64,000 bases of DNA from Kitagawia praeruptora (GCA_037693485.1 CM075346.1:19993501-20057500), one strand, 5' to 3'. Numbered from the stretch's first letter, positions 11,599 to 23,167 are shown. Notes: a model not told the origin generated them from the letters alone. Translations and numbers: made by a program.

Positions 11599-14500
11599 AT
11601 GGCAAACAACACAAATCACTTTTCGATACGATCAGTCCTAGAAAAGGAAAAGCTGACAGGGACAAACTTCCTAGATTGGTTTAGGAACTTGAGGATTGTC
11701 CTCAGGCAGGAGCGAAAGCTGTATGCCATTGAAGTTCCTCACCCAAATCCTCTTCCTACTGGATCCACACGTGCCGAGCATAATGCTTATCAGAAGCATT
11801 TGGATGACTCAACTGATGTGTCATGCCTAATGCTTGCATGCATGGCTCCGGAGATTCAAAAGCAACATGAATTGATGAATGCTTATGAAATAATCGAGCA
11901 CCTCAAAAGCATGTTTGAGGGACAAGCTCGCCAGGAGAGATATGATACGAGCAAGGCTTTGTATGCTTGTAAACAGGGAGAGCGAGACCCGGTTGGACCA
12001 CACGTTCTTAAGATGATTGGGTACATTGAACAACTAAGTACCTTGGGCTTCCCGATTGGTCCGGAGGCTCAAATAGATTTGATCTTACAATCACTTAACA
12101 AGAACTTTTCTCAATTCGTTATGAACTACAACATGAATGAGATAGATAAGACACCCACTGAATTGTTGGGCATGTTAAGAACTGCTGAAACCAACATTCA
12201 GAAGGAATCCCCTGCTCCCATGCTGATGGTGAACAAAGGGGGAGCCAAAGGGAAAAGAAAGTGGAAAGGCAATAAGAAGAGGATTGCATCCAAATCTGTT
12301 GCCAATCCTAATTCTGCTCCCAAGAAGGCTATTAAGCCTAAAGGAGGTGTCGAAAAGGGTGATTGTCACCACTGTGGTAAACCGGGACACTGGAGGAGAA
12401 ACTGTCATGCTTATTTGGAAGAGCTGAAGAAGAAGAAGGCTGCTGGCCAGACTTCTGCTTCAGGTATTTATGTTATAGAAGTCAATTTGTCTACTTCTAC
12501 ATCTTGGGTATTGGATACCGGATGTGGTTCTCACATTTGTATAAATGTGCAGGAACTGCAAAGGAGTAGGACACTGGCTAAGGGAGAGGTAGACCTACGA
12601 GTTGGCAACGGAGCAAAGGTTGCTGCTTTGGCTGTAGGGACTTACCATTTATCATTGCCCACTGGGCTTATATTAGAACTTGAAAACTGTTTGTATGTGC
12701 CTTCTATTTGTAGAAACATTATTTCTGTTTCTTGTTTAGACAAGAAAGGTTTTTCATTTACCTTTAAAGACAATGGTTGCTCTTTTGGTTTGAATGACAT
12801 TACCTATGGTGTTGCACAGTTATTTAACGGTTTGTATGTTCTTAATTTAGATACTCCTATCTTGAATATAAATAACAAACGACTTAAAACTAATGACTCA
12901 AATCAAACATACCTTTGGCACTGTCGTCTAGGCCATATAAACGAGAAACGCATTTCCAAGTTACATCAAGATGGTTTCTTGGATCAGTTTGATTTTGAAT
13001 CATATGATGAATGCGAGGCTTGTTTACTAGGCAAGATGACTAAAGCTCCTTTTACCGGACAAGGTAAGAGGGCCACCGTACGACTAGAACTAATACATAG
13101 CGATGTATGTGGTCCTATGAGATCGATGGCAAGGGGTGGCTATTTCTACTTCATTACGTTTACTGATGATTTCAGTAGATACGGATATGTGTATCTTTTG
13201 AAGAACAAATCCGAAGCATTTGAAAAGTTCAAAGAGTATAAGGCGGAAGTAGAAAAGCAAACTGGCGAAAGCATAAAAACTCTAAGATCTGATCGAGGAG
13301 GTGAATACTTAAGCCATGAGTTTAAGAACTATTTGAGGGAGTGTGGTATTGTATCACAACTCACTCCTCCTGGAACACCACAATGGAATGGGGTTTCTGA
13401 AAGGAGGAATCGTACCTTGTTGGACATGGTGCGATCAATGATGAGTCAAGCAGATCTTCCAATTAGTTTCTGGGGTTATGCCCTGGAAACGGCTGCATAT
13501 ACACTAAACCGTGTTCCTACTAAAACGGTTCAACAAACTCCATATGAGATATGGACAGAAAAACGTCAAAGCATGTCCTTTATGAAAGTATGGGGATGTG
13601 AAGCGTTTGTGAAACGCCTAATGTCAGACAAGCTTGGACCAAAATCTGAAAAATGTATTTTTGTGGGATACCCGAATGAAACAAAGGGTTATTCTTTCTA
13701 TAATCCTTCAGAGAACAAAGTAATTGTTGCTCGAACTGCTGTATTTTTAGAAAGAGAGCTAGTCTCTAGAAAAGACAGTGGGAGGAAAATAGATCTCGAT
13801 GAAGATCGAGAACCACTTGATAACATTGAACCTGAGATGGAGCATGAGCAAGATATACAAGATAACACTGCTCAAGAAACACAGGTCGTTCGTAGATCTA
13901 GTAGGACTCGCTATGATTCAAGAAGAAATTATGGATTTCTTCTAATTGAAAATGGCGATGTGATGCTCATAGATCAAGATGAGCCTCTCACCTATCAAGA
14001 TGCTATGAACTCACCAGACTCTAAGAGATGGCAAGAAGCCATGAATTCTGAAATGGATTCCATGTATGAAAACCAAGTATGGACTTTGGTTGATCCACCT
14101 GAAGGGGTAAAACCTATCGAGTGCAAATGGATTTTCAAGAAGAAAATCGACATGGAAGGTAATATACAGACCTATAAAGCTCGACTGGTTGCAAAAGGTT
14201 TCAAACAAATTCATGGTATTGACTATGATGAAACCTTCTCACCAGTAGCAATGATAAAATCCATCAGAATTATGCTTGCAATAGCGGCTTACTATGATTA
14301 CGAAATATGGCAGATGGATGTCAAAACAGCCTTCCTTAACGGAAGCCTTGAAGAGGATGTGTACATGACACAACCTGAAGGTTTTAGAAATCCAAAGGAT
14401 GCTGGAAAAGTATGTAAGCTGCGTAGATCCATTTATGGATTGAAGCAGTCCTCTCGGAGATGGAACATTCGGTTTGATGAAATAGTCAAAGGTTTTGGCT

Positions 14501-15561
14501 TTATTCAGAACATGGATGAACCATGTGTTTACAAAAAGTTTAGTGGGAGCCATGTGGCATTCCTAGTATTATATGTCGATGATATATTAATAATAGGGAA
14601 TGACATTCCTTTTCTACAGGCTGTAAAGAATTGGTTAGGACAAAGTTTCTCTATGAAAGACTTGGGCGAGGCTACCTATATATTAGGGATCAGGATCTAT
14701 AGAGATAGATCAAGAAGATTAATCGGCTTAAGCCAGAGTACATATATTGACAAAATTTTGCATCGTTTTGGAATGCAAGATGCAAAAAGGGGATATGTCC
14801 CTGTATCTCATGGGATAACGATCTCAAAAGAGAATGGTCCTAAATCATTGGATGATAAAGACCGCATGAGTAAGATACCATATGCTTCAGCAATTGGATC
14901 TATCATGTATGCAATGATATGTACTCGTCCGGATGTCTCGTATGCTTTGAGCATGACGAGCAGATACCAGTCTAATCCAGGTGAAGGTCACTGGACGGCA
15001 GTCAAGAATATTCTTAAGTACTTGAAAAGGACTAAAGATTCATTCTTGGTGTATGGAGGTGAAGAAAAGCTAACGGTAAAGGGTTACACGGATGCTAGTT
15101 TTCAGACTGACAGAGATGACTTTGTTTCTCAGTCTGGATTTGTGTTTTGCCTAAATGGAGGTGCTGTAAGCTGGAAAAGTTCGAAGCAAGAGACAGTAGC
15201 TGATTCTACAATGGAATCCGAGTATATTGCTGCATGTGAGGCAGCCAAGGAAGCTGTATGGTTACGGAAGTTCATTACAGAGCTTGGTGTCGTTCCATCG
15301 ATCGCAGATCCCATAGATCTTTACTGCGATAATAATGGAGCTATAGCACAGGCCAAGGAGCCGAGAGCTCATAGCAGAACAAAGCATATACTTCGGAGAT
15401 ATCATCTTATTCGAGAAATAAATGATAGAGGTGATATTCACATATGTAAAGTGCATACTGATGATAATATTGCAGACCCGCTGACTAAGGCTCTGTCGCA
15501 GCAGAAGCATGAATGTCACACTAGTAGCATGGGTATTCGATACATGGGTGATTGGCTCTAG
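11599..15561 (+). CDS. copia-1 Gag-Pol polyprotein, 1320 aa
   Basis: Intact single-frame polyprotein that supplies structural Gag and the enzymes for copying and integrating the element. Gag covers about residues 1-285, with a CX2CX4HX4C zinc knuckle at C256-C269. The protease active site is DTG at 306-308. An HHCC-type pre-integrase zinc region follows (LWHCRLGH ... CEAC). The integrase triad is D502, D565 and E601, with exactly 35 residues between the last two. The reverse transcriptase YVDD box is at 992-995. RNase H motifs lie near the C-terminus (GYTDASFQ, ESEYIAACEAAKEAVWLRKF, DNNGA). All expected domains are present with no stop. The ATG is the first in frame after the leader, and the stop lies 14 bases before the 3' LTR. 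Confidence 0.97.
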   Translation: MANNTNHFSIRSVLEKEKLTGTNFLDWFRNLRIVLRQERKLYAIEVPHPNPLPTGSTRAEHNAYQKHLDDSTDVSCLMLACMAPEIQKQHELMNAYEIIEHLKSMFEGQARQERYDTSKALYACKQGERDPVGPHVLKMIGYIEQLSTLGFPIGPEAQIDLILQSLNKNFSQFVMNYNMNEIDKTPTELLGMLRTAETNIQKESPAPMLMVNKGGAKGKRKWKGNKKRIASKSVANPNSAPKKAIKPKGGVEKGDCHHCGKPGHWRRNCHAYLEELKKKKAAGQTSASGIYVIEVNLSTSTSWVLDTGCGSHICINVQELQRSRTLAKGEVDLRVGNGAKVAALAVGTYHLSLPTGLILELENCLYVPSICRNIISVSCLDKKGFSFTFKDNGCSFGLNDITYGVAQLFNGLYVLNLDTPILNINNKRLKTNDSNQTYLWHCRLGHINEKRISKLHQDGFLDQFDFESYDECEACLLGKMTKAPFTGQGKRATVRLELIHSDVCGPMRSMARGGYFYFITFTDDFSRYGYVYLLKNKSEAFEKFKEYKAEVEKQTGESIKTLRSDRGGEYLSHEFKNYLRECGIVSQLTPPGTPQWNGVSERRNRTLLDMVRSMMSQADLPISFWGYALETAAYTLNRVPTKTVQQTPYEIWTEKRQSMSFMKVWGCEAFVKRLMSDKLGPKSEKCIFVGYPNETKGYSFYNPSENKVIVARTAVFLERELVSRKDSGRKIDLDEDREPLDNIEPEMEHEQDIQDNTAQETQVVRRSSRTRYDSRRNYGFLLIENGDVMLIDQDEPLTYQDAMNSPDSKRWQEAMNSEMDSMYENQVWTLVDPPEGVKPIECKWIFKKKIDMEGNIQTYKARLVAKGFKQIHGIDYDETFSPVAMIKSIRIMLAIAAYYDYEIWQMDVKTAFLNGSLEEDVYMTQPEGFRNPKDAGKVCKLRRSIYGLKQSSRRWNIRFDEIVKGFGFIQNMDEPCVYKKFSGSHVAFLVLYVDDILIIGNDIPFLQAVKNWLGQSFSMKDLGEATYILGIRIYRDRSRRLIGLSQSTYIDKILHRFGMQDAKRGYVPVSHGITISKENGPKSLDDKDRMSKIPYASAIGSIMYAMICTRPDVSYALSMTSRYQSNPGEGHWTAVKNILKYLKRTKDSFLVYGGEEKLTVKGYTDASFQTDRDDFVSQSGFVFCLNGGAVSWKSSKQETVADSTMESEYIAACEAAKEAVWLRKFITELGVVPSIADPIDLYCDNNGAIAQAKEPRAHSRTKHILRRYHLIREINDRGDIHICKVHTDDNIADPLTKALSQQKHECHTSSMGIRYMGDWL

Positions 15562-15575
15562 TGCAAGTGGGAGAT
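15562..15575 (+). promoter_or_regulatory. copia-1 polypurine tract
   Basis: TGCAAGTGGGAGAT directly abuts the 3' LTR. It is the expected primer for plus-strand DNA synthesis. Confidence 0.85.
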
Positions 15576-17189
15576 TGTTAGTATTGGTGCCCTAGAGGCA
15601 ATGCAATACATTATATTTATGTTTGAGTGATTTTATATATTCAATATATATATGTTTATTATTGGCTTTATTTACTGCGAAATAAATAAAGTATAATAAA
15701 TGTCCTTAGAATCTTGATACAAATTATATAGTTGCAAGTATGTGACTTGAACATGAGATTATATAATGATCGTATCATATTCTTAAATGTCCCTAGCCGA
15801 GTATTATTATTAATTAGGACAATAATAATACACTGAGGCTAGTATGATAATTGACTGATGACCACATCTCATTGGTCATAAGTATGAAGATACTAAAAGC
15901 AATGCATAGGTAACTGTACGAGTACAGGGTACTGGACAGACCCACAGTGAGATACATCATGGTAAATAATAAATGTGTCATATGTAATCTCACAGTGATA
16001 ATGGTGTAATGATCCTTAGACCTGAAGTCGTTATAATTCTACATGAGAATTAATATATTTTGAATTCGTCAAAAGTTATCTTTAGCCGGATAATGATAAA
16101 GGTGAATATCGGATATATTATGAATCATGTGAGAAATATGAACGATCTAGATGGGATTTAAATCTCCTGATAAAGGAGTGATATTATCGGCCTCTTGTTT
16201 GAGTGAGACTATGAAATGCATGGCCATGCTCAAATGTTGATTTGATTAAATAGTCTACTCATCGATCAAGAAAATGAAGATTAAATTATGAAGAGGATGA
16301 CACATTACATGCCTCGAGTTTAATCTATAATATCATGATTTAAAGGGATTATATTACATGAAACATTAGTCATAAAAGGTTGATTGAATCGTTGATTTAA
16401 TTATTGTTTTATTGGGTAGCAATAATGTGTTACTAGACGCCGCTTATTGTTTATAATTTTATTAAAGAATAAAATTATTGCCAATGAAATAATAACCTAC
16501 AGGGTCACACACAAAGAATGTTTAAAAGGGAAATTAATTTATTTCATGAATTTAAATTAATAATAATTTGAATTATGATTTTAAATTAATAATAAATAAT
16601 AATTCGAATTTTATGAAATTAATTAAGTGAGACTTAATTAGTTAAAGATAAAATTTGAAAATGTATTTTCTTGACTTATTTGATTAATTAAGTATGACTT
16701 AATTAATTTATTTAAATAAATAAGATTTGTTTAAATAAAAAATGGCCTAATTGTTTAAGGCTCCATTTTACTTTATTTCTCTTTATAAGCCAAGAGTTGG
16801 CTAGTCATTTGGGGCAACCAAACTGAAATATTCAGTTCATACACTCTCAAGAGAAATCAAATCAAGTCAAGAACACATCCGGTTATTTATTTTGGCTAGT
16901 ACCAATTTCTGTGGCGAAATCGTTCGACGAATCAAGCAAGCATTCAAGTGTGGATACCGGTGGAGGAGTTACACTTCTAGCTCTCAAGATCAACAAGTTT
17001 TTGCTCTCAAGATCAACAAGCTAGGATCTCCATTTGTCATCCATTGGAAAGCTTTAACAAGGTACAATCTTGTTCTTGAGAATTTTAATACCATGATCAT
17101 CAATTTTATACATGGATCCGGGACTTGGAATTCGTTTTTAATTGTTATTTACGTATTATCCGCTGCGTTATTATGCCCGAATTCCAACA
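15576..17189 (+). repeat. copia-1 3' LTR
   Basis: Same length and sequence as the 5' LTR except one transition-type difference at 15654. The near-identity implies very recent insertion. Confidence 0.97.
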
Positions 17190-18329
17190 CTCTGTACTCA
17201 CTAGCCGAGCCCAAAGATGTGAAAGCCCCAAAACTTCGACCCCAACAGTTCGTATAGCACTACAGCAGAACACACACATGAACAATCTATATAGACCCAC
17301 TCGGCAAGGACACATACATACACTATACGCACTCTGCATACACACACAACCTGTACTCACACACTGACATCACATTTACACACACACAGTGCTATACACA
17401 CGCACACAAGACGTGACACACATCCGGCAAGCTCAGACAACACTGTAACAGAAAAACTAAGCTCGGAATTGAGCTCATACCAGGAGGATTAGAGGATTTG
17501 CGTGGGGTTTCAACAGAATCGCAAGAGGGCCTGTACACACCCACAAACAGTCGACAGTTTTCACCCACACACACACGGTTTTGCTGAAGGAGAAAGGAGG
17601 GAGAGAAAGAGATTTAAGGGAGAGAGAGAGGTTGGGAGAGATTGTAAGGAGAGCCGAGAGGGAAACAAAGAGATCAGCTGAGATGATTCGAGAGAAATGG
17701 AGAAGAAGAGAGGCTGGTGCCTCTTTTTAGATAAAACAGGGGCAATTTTTGTAAATGCACAAATGCTGAAAATCAAATAAAACTGATTTAAATCATTTTA
17801 ATATCGAAATTAAACAGAAAAATAAATTTAAAAATTTTAAAACAAAATTTATAAAATTACAAACATCCTCATATTTTTCAATTAATTTTAGGATAAGTTA
17901 AATATGATTTTGGCAAGTTTTGACCCTTTAAATGCCATAAAATTTTTAAAATCATTTTAAAATACCAAAACACCCAAATTAATACACCCGATAATTTTAA
18001 AAACTAAATAATTTCACGAAGATGATTAAATAAAAGATTTCATGATTTTTTTAATAACTCTGACTATTTTATAAAATTATTAGAAGATCAATAATGCACG
18101 ATTTAAATAGATTTTAATCATAAAAAATATAAATAAAATTACACAGACTTATCCGACACACATAAATTACCATATAAACATATAAACATGATGTCACATG
18201 TATTTAACCTTCATAAAAAATTTCACGTCATATAATCCACATTTAATATTAAATAATAATATTTCTAATTACGAAATTTCTAGGACGCTATAAAAATGAT
18301 TACCCAAAACTTGCTATGATGTTTTTGTT

Positions 18330-19020
18330 GGTTATTTGTAGAAGCTTCATTTACCACCACCGCTAACAGAGTTCGATAAGAAGAGAGCTACAAATATCAA
18401 TAACCTGCAAAAATACGGAAGGGAAGAAATTCTAAATGTCATGCATAATAATGAAGTTTATAGAGTTATATATATTCCTACACTAGCAATTGGTGTGAGC
18501 AATGCATTCAATGAATGTAAAGGAAAAGAAAAGAGGCAAGTGGACGGTGAGGAATATATTCGAGAGCATGAGGAGCAGAGTGAAGAGAAAACATTGAAAA
18601 ATCCAAAATAGGTGTGTCGTGACTAAAATTAGGTTTTTTTTCTTATAAACATCATAAATGCAAAATTTTGATTTATCTCCTAATTGTATGTACATTTTAG
18701 AGAACCAAGAAAGTTGAGAAGACAAAGCTAATTACTGATCCAACAACTCGTTCTAGGACCAATATTTTAATTGCAACCAATAAGGATACAACTGAGAATG
18801 AAGCAAACGATCCAGCACCTGCACCAACATGTACATTAAATTGCCAAATAATGAAGGAATAGGAACAATGGCTGCATTGCTTATGCCTATGCGGAATTGC
18901 CAAAAGAAGAATGTTGAAAATGGTGGTGCAAATGGTAGTGGAACGGCAAATGAAAAGGCCGTTTCGGAAAATGACTTGCCTTAGCCTCAGATCGAAAATG
19001 ATGAAGTCGAAGATATTTAA
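18330..19020 (+). pseudogene. second-gene relic of the old CACTA element
   Basis: An acceptor-like TTTGTAG precedes a readable stretch starting LPPPLTEFDKKRATNINN. After a short intron-like gap ending ATTTTAG a second stretch reads RTKKVEKTKLITDPTTRSRT, and after a frame change NGGANGSGTANEKAVSEND, ending near EVEDI and a stop at 19018-19020. It has the low-complexity, charged C-terminal character of the non-catalytic protein that accompanies TNP2 in plant CACTA elements. It is the probable downstream part of the gene at 4731-5660, displaced by the 3.4-kb solo LTR. Frameshifts make it non-functional, and the family link is inferred from position. Confidence 0.4.
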
Positions 19021-19041
19021 TTCATATTAATACACAAAAAC

Positions 19042-20674
19042 TATTGGGTATAATTCACTAAACAACGCAACAATGAGGCAGTTTATATATTTAAACAAGA
19101 ACAGCCATATAACCAATTAACGAAACAAATCACGAAGGCATAAACAAACTATAATTAGAGACTGTAATTAAACAAAAAAAGCAAGAATACTTATCTCTCA
19201 CAGAAGCTTTAGAACAACTTATCAGAGAGAGAAGAACAGCTGAGTCACCAAGCCCATCGAGAAGACTTGGCTGTTCTTAAAGAGATTATTGCCCCACTTA
19301 CGTTGTAATTGGGTTGCAGCAATATCACTCCCAGGATAAAACAGCACAGATCAATGGGTTCATAAATACACCAGTGATCAACAGCGACCAGCACCTCAGT
19401 TCGCCTGAGAATTATGTATTACATGTTGCCAAGTAATTAACAATTGTAGAAGGGGGTTGAATACAATTGTATAAGATTTTCGACTTAAACAATAATAACA
19501 CAAGTATGAATCAATAACAGCTTTATTAATTCTGATATAAAACTGTTACAAAACTCTCTTAAGAAATTCTTTTGTTCTTAAGAGCTGCTAGGTTACAGAA
19601 TAACTCGTGTATTCGATTACAATAATGTAAAACCTAAACTGTGTTTATATAGCGTACACAGCTGCTCTATCAATTACAAGATATATCAAATCAATTACAT
19701 ACGACTCTTAATACATATCTTGAATGATAGCTGCATTCCTATAAATTAGGAACCGACATATCAATCTTCCTTGATCTCTGGTCTAATGAGAATCTTTACG
19801 AAATCCTGACCAGCTTCTAATACTGCCGATACCTTCATACTAACGTTGTATTCCTGATGACGTCAGCATCAGTATCTTGATCAGTAACAATCCAGATCCT
19901 GATATCACTTGAATCAATATCTAACATTACATTTGTATGTGTTAAGAGAGCAGAGAAAAGAAGAAGGCTACGAAGGTTTTCTTTTCCTTAAGGATCGTAT
20001 CTACTCCAGTAACGTTCATTGTATTCTGTATTGTATATAATACCAAAAATAAACGTAACTGATACTCCATAAAAGGAAAGTAAATATTCTTATTTAATTG
20101 CATTAACTCTAACATCATGATTTATTTTTCAGTTACAACAACATCAGGATATGACCATTATCAGGATCTGACCTCCATCAGGATTTGGCCCATCAGTATC
20201 TGATGTCTGACCTCCATCAGGATTCGGCCCATCAGTATTTGATCCATGTACTGATCCACTGTAGTAACAAATAAATCTGATATCATGTGAAAATAAATCA
20301 ATATCTAATTTAAAATCAGATTGCACATCATGGGCATGGAAACTTCCTCATGGGCATGAAACGTTTCTGACCAATCAATAATACATTCATGGACATGAAA
20401 ACTTTCTCATGGGCATGAAACGTTTCTGAATAACCCATCTCTTTTGATGCCTCTTCATGATCATGAAATATATATCATGGCCACGATTTTCATCTGTAAT
20501 CTGATTCTTCCTTCTTCCAACTCAATTTATCTATGGATTTCACTAAGAAAATGTCTTAGATCCAAACATGAAAGTTTAAGACCTTCTTACAAGGAACAAC
20601 CTTCACTTGTTAGTTTCCGGAAATTACATCACGAACATATTATAAATATGCCTCAAACTTTCCATTTTCTAATA
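19042..20674 (-). repeat. copia-2 3' LTR (left), with a solo-LTR insertion
   Basis: It matches 51557-52718. The ends read TATTGGG and CTAATA where the other copy has TGTTGGG and CTAACA, so both termini carry G-to-A or C-to-T changes. It is enlarged by a 503-bp insertion at 19424. An ATCAGGAT-rich block lies at 20150-20260, and TCATGGGCATGAAACG is repeated at 20340-20430. Confidence 0.9.
19424..19926. mobile_element. 503-bp solo LTR inside the copia-2 LTR
   Basis: Begins TGTTGCCAAGTAATT and ends AATATCTAACA, flanked by TSD TTACA (19419-19423 and 19927-19931). The uninterrupted target is preserved in the other copia-2 LTR near 51945. It contains the phrase GGGGGTTGAATACAA, also seen in the LTR at 57639, so the two may be related. 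Confidence 0.9.
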
Positions 20675-20690
20675 ATCCCCCACAAATCCA
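20675..20690 (-). promoter_or_regulatory. copia-2 polypurine tract
   Basis: On the minus strand TTGTGGGGGAT abuts the LTR. This fixes the element's orientation as minus. Confidence 0.75.
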
Positions 20691-20737
20691 TACAGAAATG
20701 CATATCGGTTCTCATCATGACTTATTTTTCAGAGTAG

Positions 20738-21300
20738 CACTACGCCATAAACGCACATACGCAACCCCCAATTACAGTTGCAAATGACCTGAAAAGCGTT
20801 GCGTTAGGTCTTACGCAACGCTAGACGGGCGTTGCCAATACTGGCATTGCGTAAGACCCCTAATGCAACGCTTTGCCAAGCTATTGCAACACCACGAAAG
20901 TGTTGCATAAGATGCTTTATGCAACGCTAAAAGCATGCAAATGCAACACTACAGGGCGTTGCGTTAGATTTTTAGCCATTTCAGCATGCTGACATGTAAG
21001 CAAGGTTCCACATCAGCATGCTAACATGTAAGCAAGGTGCCACGTTAGTAAGATGCCACATCATCAATGGGGGCCACAAGTGCCACGTCATAAATGAGGG
21101 GGGCATGCCACGTCAGCAATGGGACCAAGGTGCCACGTTAGCAGTGGGGCCCACATGCCACGTCGGTAGTGGGGACCGTTGTCTAATGCAACACTAGTTG
21201 AGTCTAATGCAACACTAAATTTTTTTTTAAGCAACACTAAATATACCATAATGCAACATCATATATAGTGAAATGCAACACTATTTTACCAAAAAATTGA
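20738..21300. repeat. CACTA left terminus and subterminal repeats
   Basis: The TIR is followed by repeated TGCAACGCT/GCGTTGCATAA motifs in both orientations and by degenerate GCCACGTCAGCA and GTGGGNCC motifs. Such arrays are the usual binding sites of the CACTA-encoded accessory protein. Confidence 0.85.
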
Positions 21301-21666
21301 AATGGCTGAGCTGTTTATACATTAATCCCAAAAATTACAAATCTTACCAACATATACTAAAACCAAGTAACTGCTACTAATTCTAACTTCCAAACTATGC
21401 CAATTCTAACTTTACAATTGTATTGGTATATAACACTAATACAATCGGAAAAGATAATATCTAGAGAAAACTAATTGTTTTCACATGTAATGTAATGCTT
21501 GCCCTGTCCAGAGCTGGATAATCCTGCTAGGAACCACCTGAGCACACTAGGTTGAGATGCCCAAAAAAGTTTCCAAGTAAGCATCATATTTTATTAATTT
21601 TCTCAATTACTAACTGTTAGACATGTTTGGAGAGTGAGATAGGACTATCAGATATCATATACTCAC
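21301..21666. other. CACTA interior without recognised gene
   Basis: AT-rich sequence. A G/C-richer block at 21490-21590 may be a further captured piece on the minus strand, but I cannot identify it. Confidence 0.35.
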
Positions 21667-21936
21667 AGCTAGGCGTAGTAAGCTTGAGAGTTCTGAAGCA
21701 GATATCATATAGAGCTTCATTATCCAGCACCATGCATTCATCAGCATTCTCTACAAGCTGATGGACTGAAAGAGTTGCATTGTAAGGCTCAATAACTGTA
21801 TCAGAGACCTTTGGTGATGGAAACACATAAAAGGTGAGCATCATCCTGTCAGGATATTCTTCCCTTATTTTGGAGATCAGCAGAGTCCCCATCCCAGAAC
21901 CTATTCCTCCACCGAGAGAGTGGCAGACTTGAAAAC
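21667..21936 (-). pseudogene. captured beta-tubulin exon 2
   Basis: The 270-nt minus-strand stretch encodes beta-tubulin residues from GFQVCHSLGGG through MGTLLISKIREEYPDRMM, VHQLVENADECMVLDN and FRTLKLTTPS. It starts just after a TTTGCAG acceptor and ends at AGCT|GTGAGT. Both splice borders match the intron positions I recall for plant beta-tubulin genes, so a whole exon with intron flanks was taken. Two residues look non-standard (FYVFPSP for FSVFPSP, and GGGIGSG for GGGTGSG). Lacking exons 1 and 3 it cannot make tubulin. Intron retention shows capture at the DNA level. Confidence 0.93.
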
Positions 21937-22048
21937 CTGCAAATAGGGCAAAATTATATATTACAAACTAGTTAATTTCAACACAAGAAATCAGCTAGTG
22001 ACCAATAAACGAAAAGCAAGATTACAAAATCATGGAAGTTGTATGTAC

Positions 22049-22121
22049 CTTGAAGGCAGTTCTCGAAGTTCCTGTTTGCTCAATGTCCCATTCATATCTT
22101 TGTCAAGGGCAAGAAACATAT
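22049..22121 (-). pseudogene. captured EF-hand exon, TON2/FASS-like (PP2A B'' subunit)
   Basis: A 73-nt minus-strand exon bounded by TTCTACAG and AAG|GTACAT encodes FLALDKDMNGTLSKQELRE. The EF-hand loop pattern DxDxNGxLSxxE is intact. The residues match, from memory, the EF-hand of the plant PP2A regulatory subunit TONNEAU2/FASS. The last few codons diverge from that family. The fragment is too short to be functional alone. Another EF-hand protein remains possible. Confidence 0.6.
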
Positions 22122-22480
22122 CTGTAGAAGTAATAAGAGGAGTACAATTTCTTAGATATATTGACAGTATGCGGGGAAAAAAATAATAATGCGATTATGC
22201 GATACTTATATAAGCATTCAGTCACCAGCAACAAGTTCAATAACACTACAATCTTATTGATATATATGTGCAATATCAAGTAATTTACAATAATATATAA
22301 TAATGGAAGAAAGTAACAGCTATCATGATTCCATATTTTAAAGCATTCTTCTAATTAGAGCTTGGAAAGTTTATTAACGAATCAAACTGTAAACAATATA
22401 TCAATATTTCTTTTTCCGTGTGAAGAATGCAACTAAAAAAAGAAAAGCATTCTACCAACGCAAAAGAATCTCAATATATG
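22122..22480. other. captured intron or spacer DNA
   Basis: AT-rich with no ORF. It lies between the EF-hand exon and the hAT-like insertion, probably intronic sequence carried with the captured fragments. Confidence 0.4.
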
Positions 22481-22778
22481 TATATGTTTAGGGCTGAAAA
22501 CTAATCCCGACTATCCGGTATCTCCGGTATCTCGGCTTATATCCGGCTCGAAAATATGATACATGTCTCAGATTCGTTTTGTAAACGATACGGATCTGGC
22601 GGATTTTTTGAGCCCGAATAAAATATGATCCCGAATCTGAGAACCATCCTACCCGTCCATATCCGGTATCTTATTATTTTTATAAAACGAACCATACCCG
22701 AACCAGGTTCATATCTATATTACCCGGACCAGGCTAATATCCATAAAATTGAATTCTATTCAGTTTGTTGATTATCAA

Positions 22779-23018
22779 AGGGCAAAAGGTCACTTTGCCT
22801 ACTGTACAATTTAAAAATTTCCACTTAGCCTACTGTACTATCGAAGGGGTCATTGTACTTTCCTTTTTTTCTCTTTTCACCATCGCCGTCTGTTGAAAAT
22901 AAAAACCGTCTGTTTGACTAACGGACTGCTGAGTTGGCACACACAGTCACCTATCCACATCAGCAAAAAGAAAACCCCAAATAAAACCCCTAAATTAACC
23001 CCCTAAATTAAACCCAAT
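22779..23018 (+). repeat. MULE left TIR
   Basis: Highly similar to the reverse complement of 26378-26626, with only scattered mismatches. Starts AGGGCAAAAGGTCAC against GGGCCAAAAGGTCAC on the other side. Confidence 0.93.
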
Positions 23019-23167
23019 TTAATTATAACCCACCCACCCCCCGCCTTTCGATCTCCCCAAAAAGAACTTACACCCCCTTTTACTTGCATACACAATTCAT
23101 TCTCCGACTAGTTTCACAATTCAGGCGACGGTTGCTGTTCTCCACGTTCATTGTCTGACTACATATC

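Larger units (their letters stand above)
8019..17189 (+). mobile_element. copia-1: complete Ty1/copia retrotransposon
   Basis: A 9,171-bp element flanked by a perfect 5-bp TSD, CTCTG (8014-8018 and 17190-17194). Order: LTR, tRNA-Met primer site, 1.95-kb leader, one uninterrupted Gag-Pol ORF, purine tract, LTR. The two LTRs are both 1,614 bp and differ at one base that I can find (A at 8097, G at 15654). The integrase-before-reverse-transcriptase order defines Ty1/copia. Long LTRs suggest the Angela/Tork side of the superfamily, which is inference. It inserted into the 3.4-kb solo LTR. Confidence 0.97.
5677..18292. mobile_element. 3.4-kb solo LTR (probably Ty3/gypsy), split by copia-1
   Basis: It starts TGTGGCATCCCATAATCC and ends TCTAGGACGCTATA, flanked by the 5-bp TSD AAAAT (5672-5676 and 18293-18297). 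The terminal TA where CA is expected, and the GCATCCC...GGACGC partial inverted ends, suggest an aged LTR with C-to-T decay. Without copia-1 and its duplicated target it is about 3,440 bp. It has no convincing gene; a CA/AC-rich block and a GA-rich block (17570-17710) stand out. Such length is typical of some plant chromovirus or Ogre-like LTRs. The superfamily is an inference. Confidence 0.75.
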
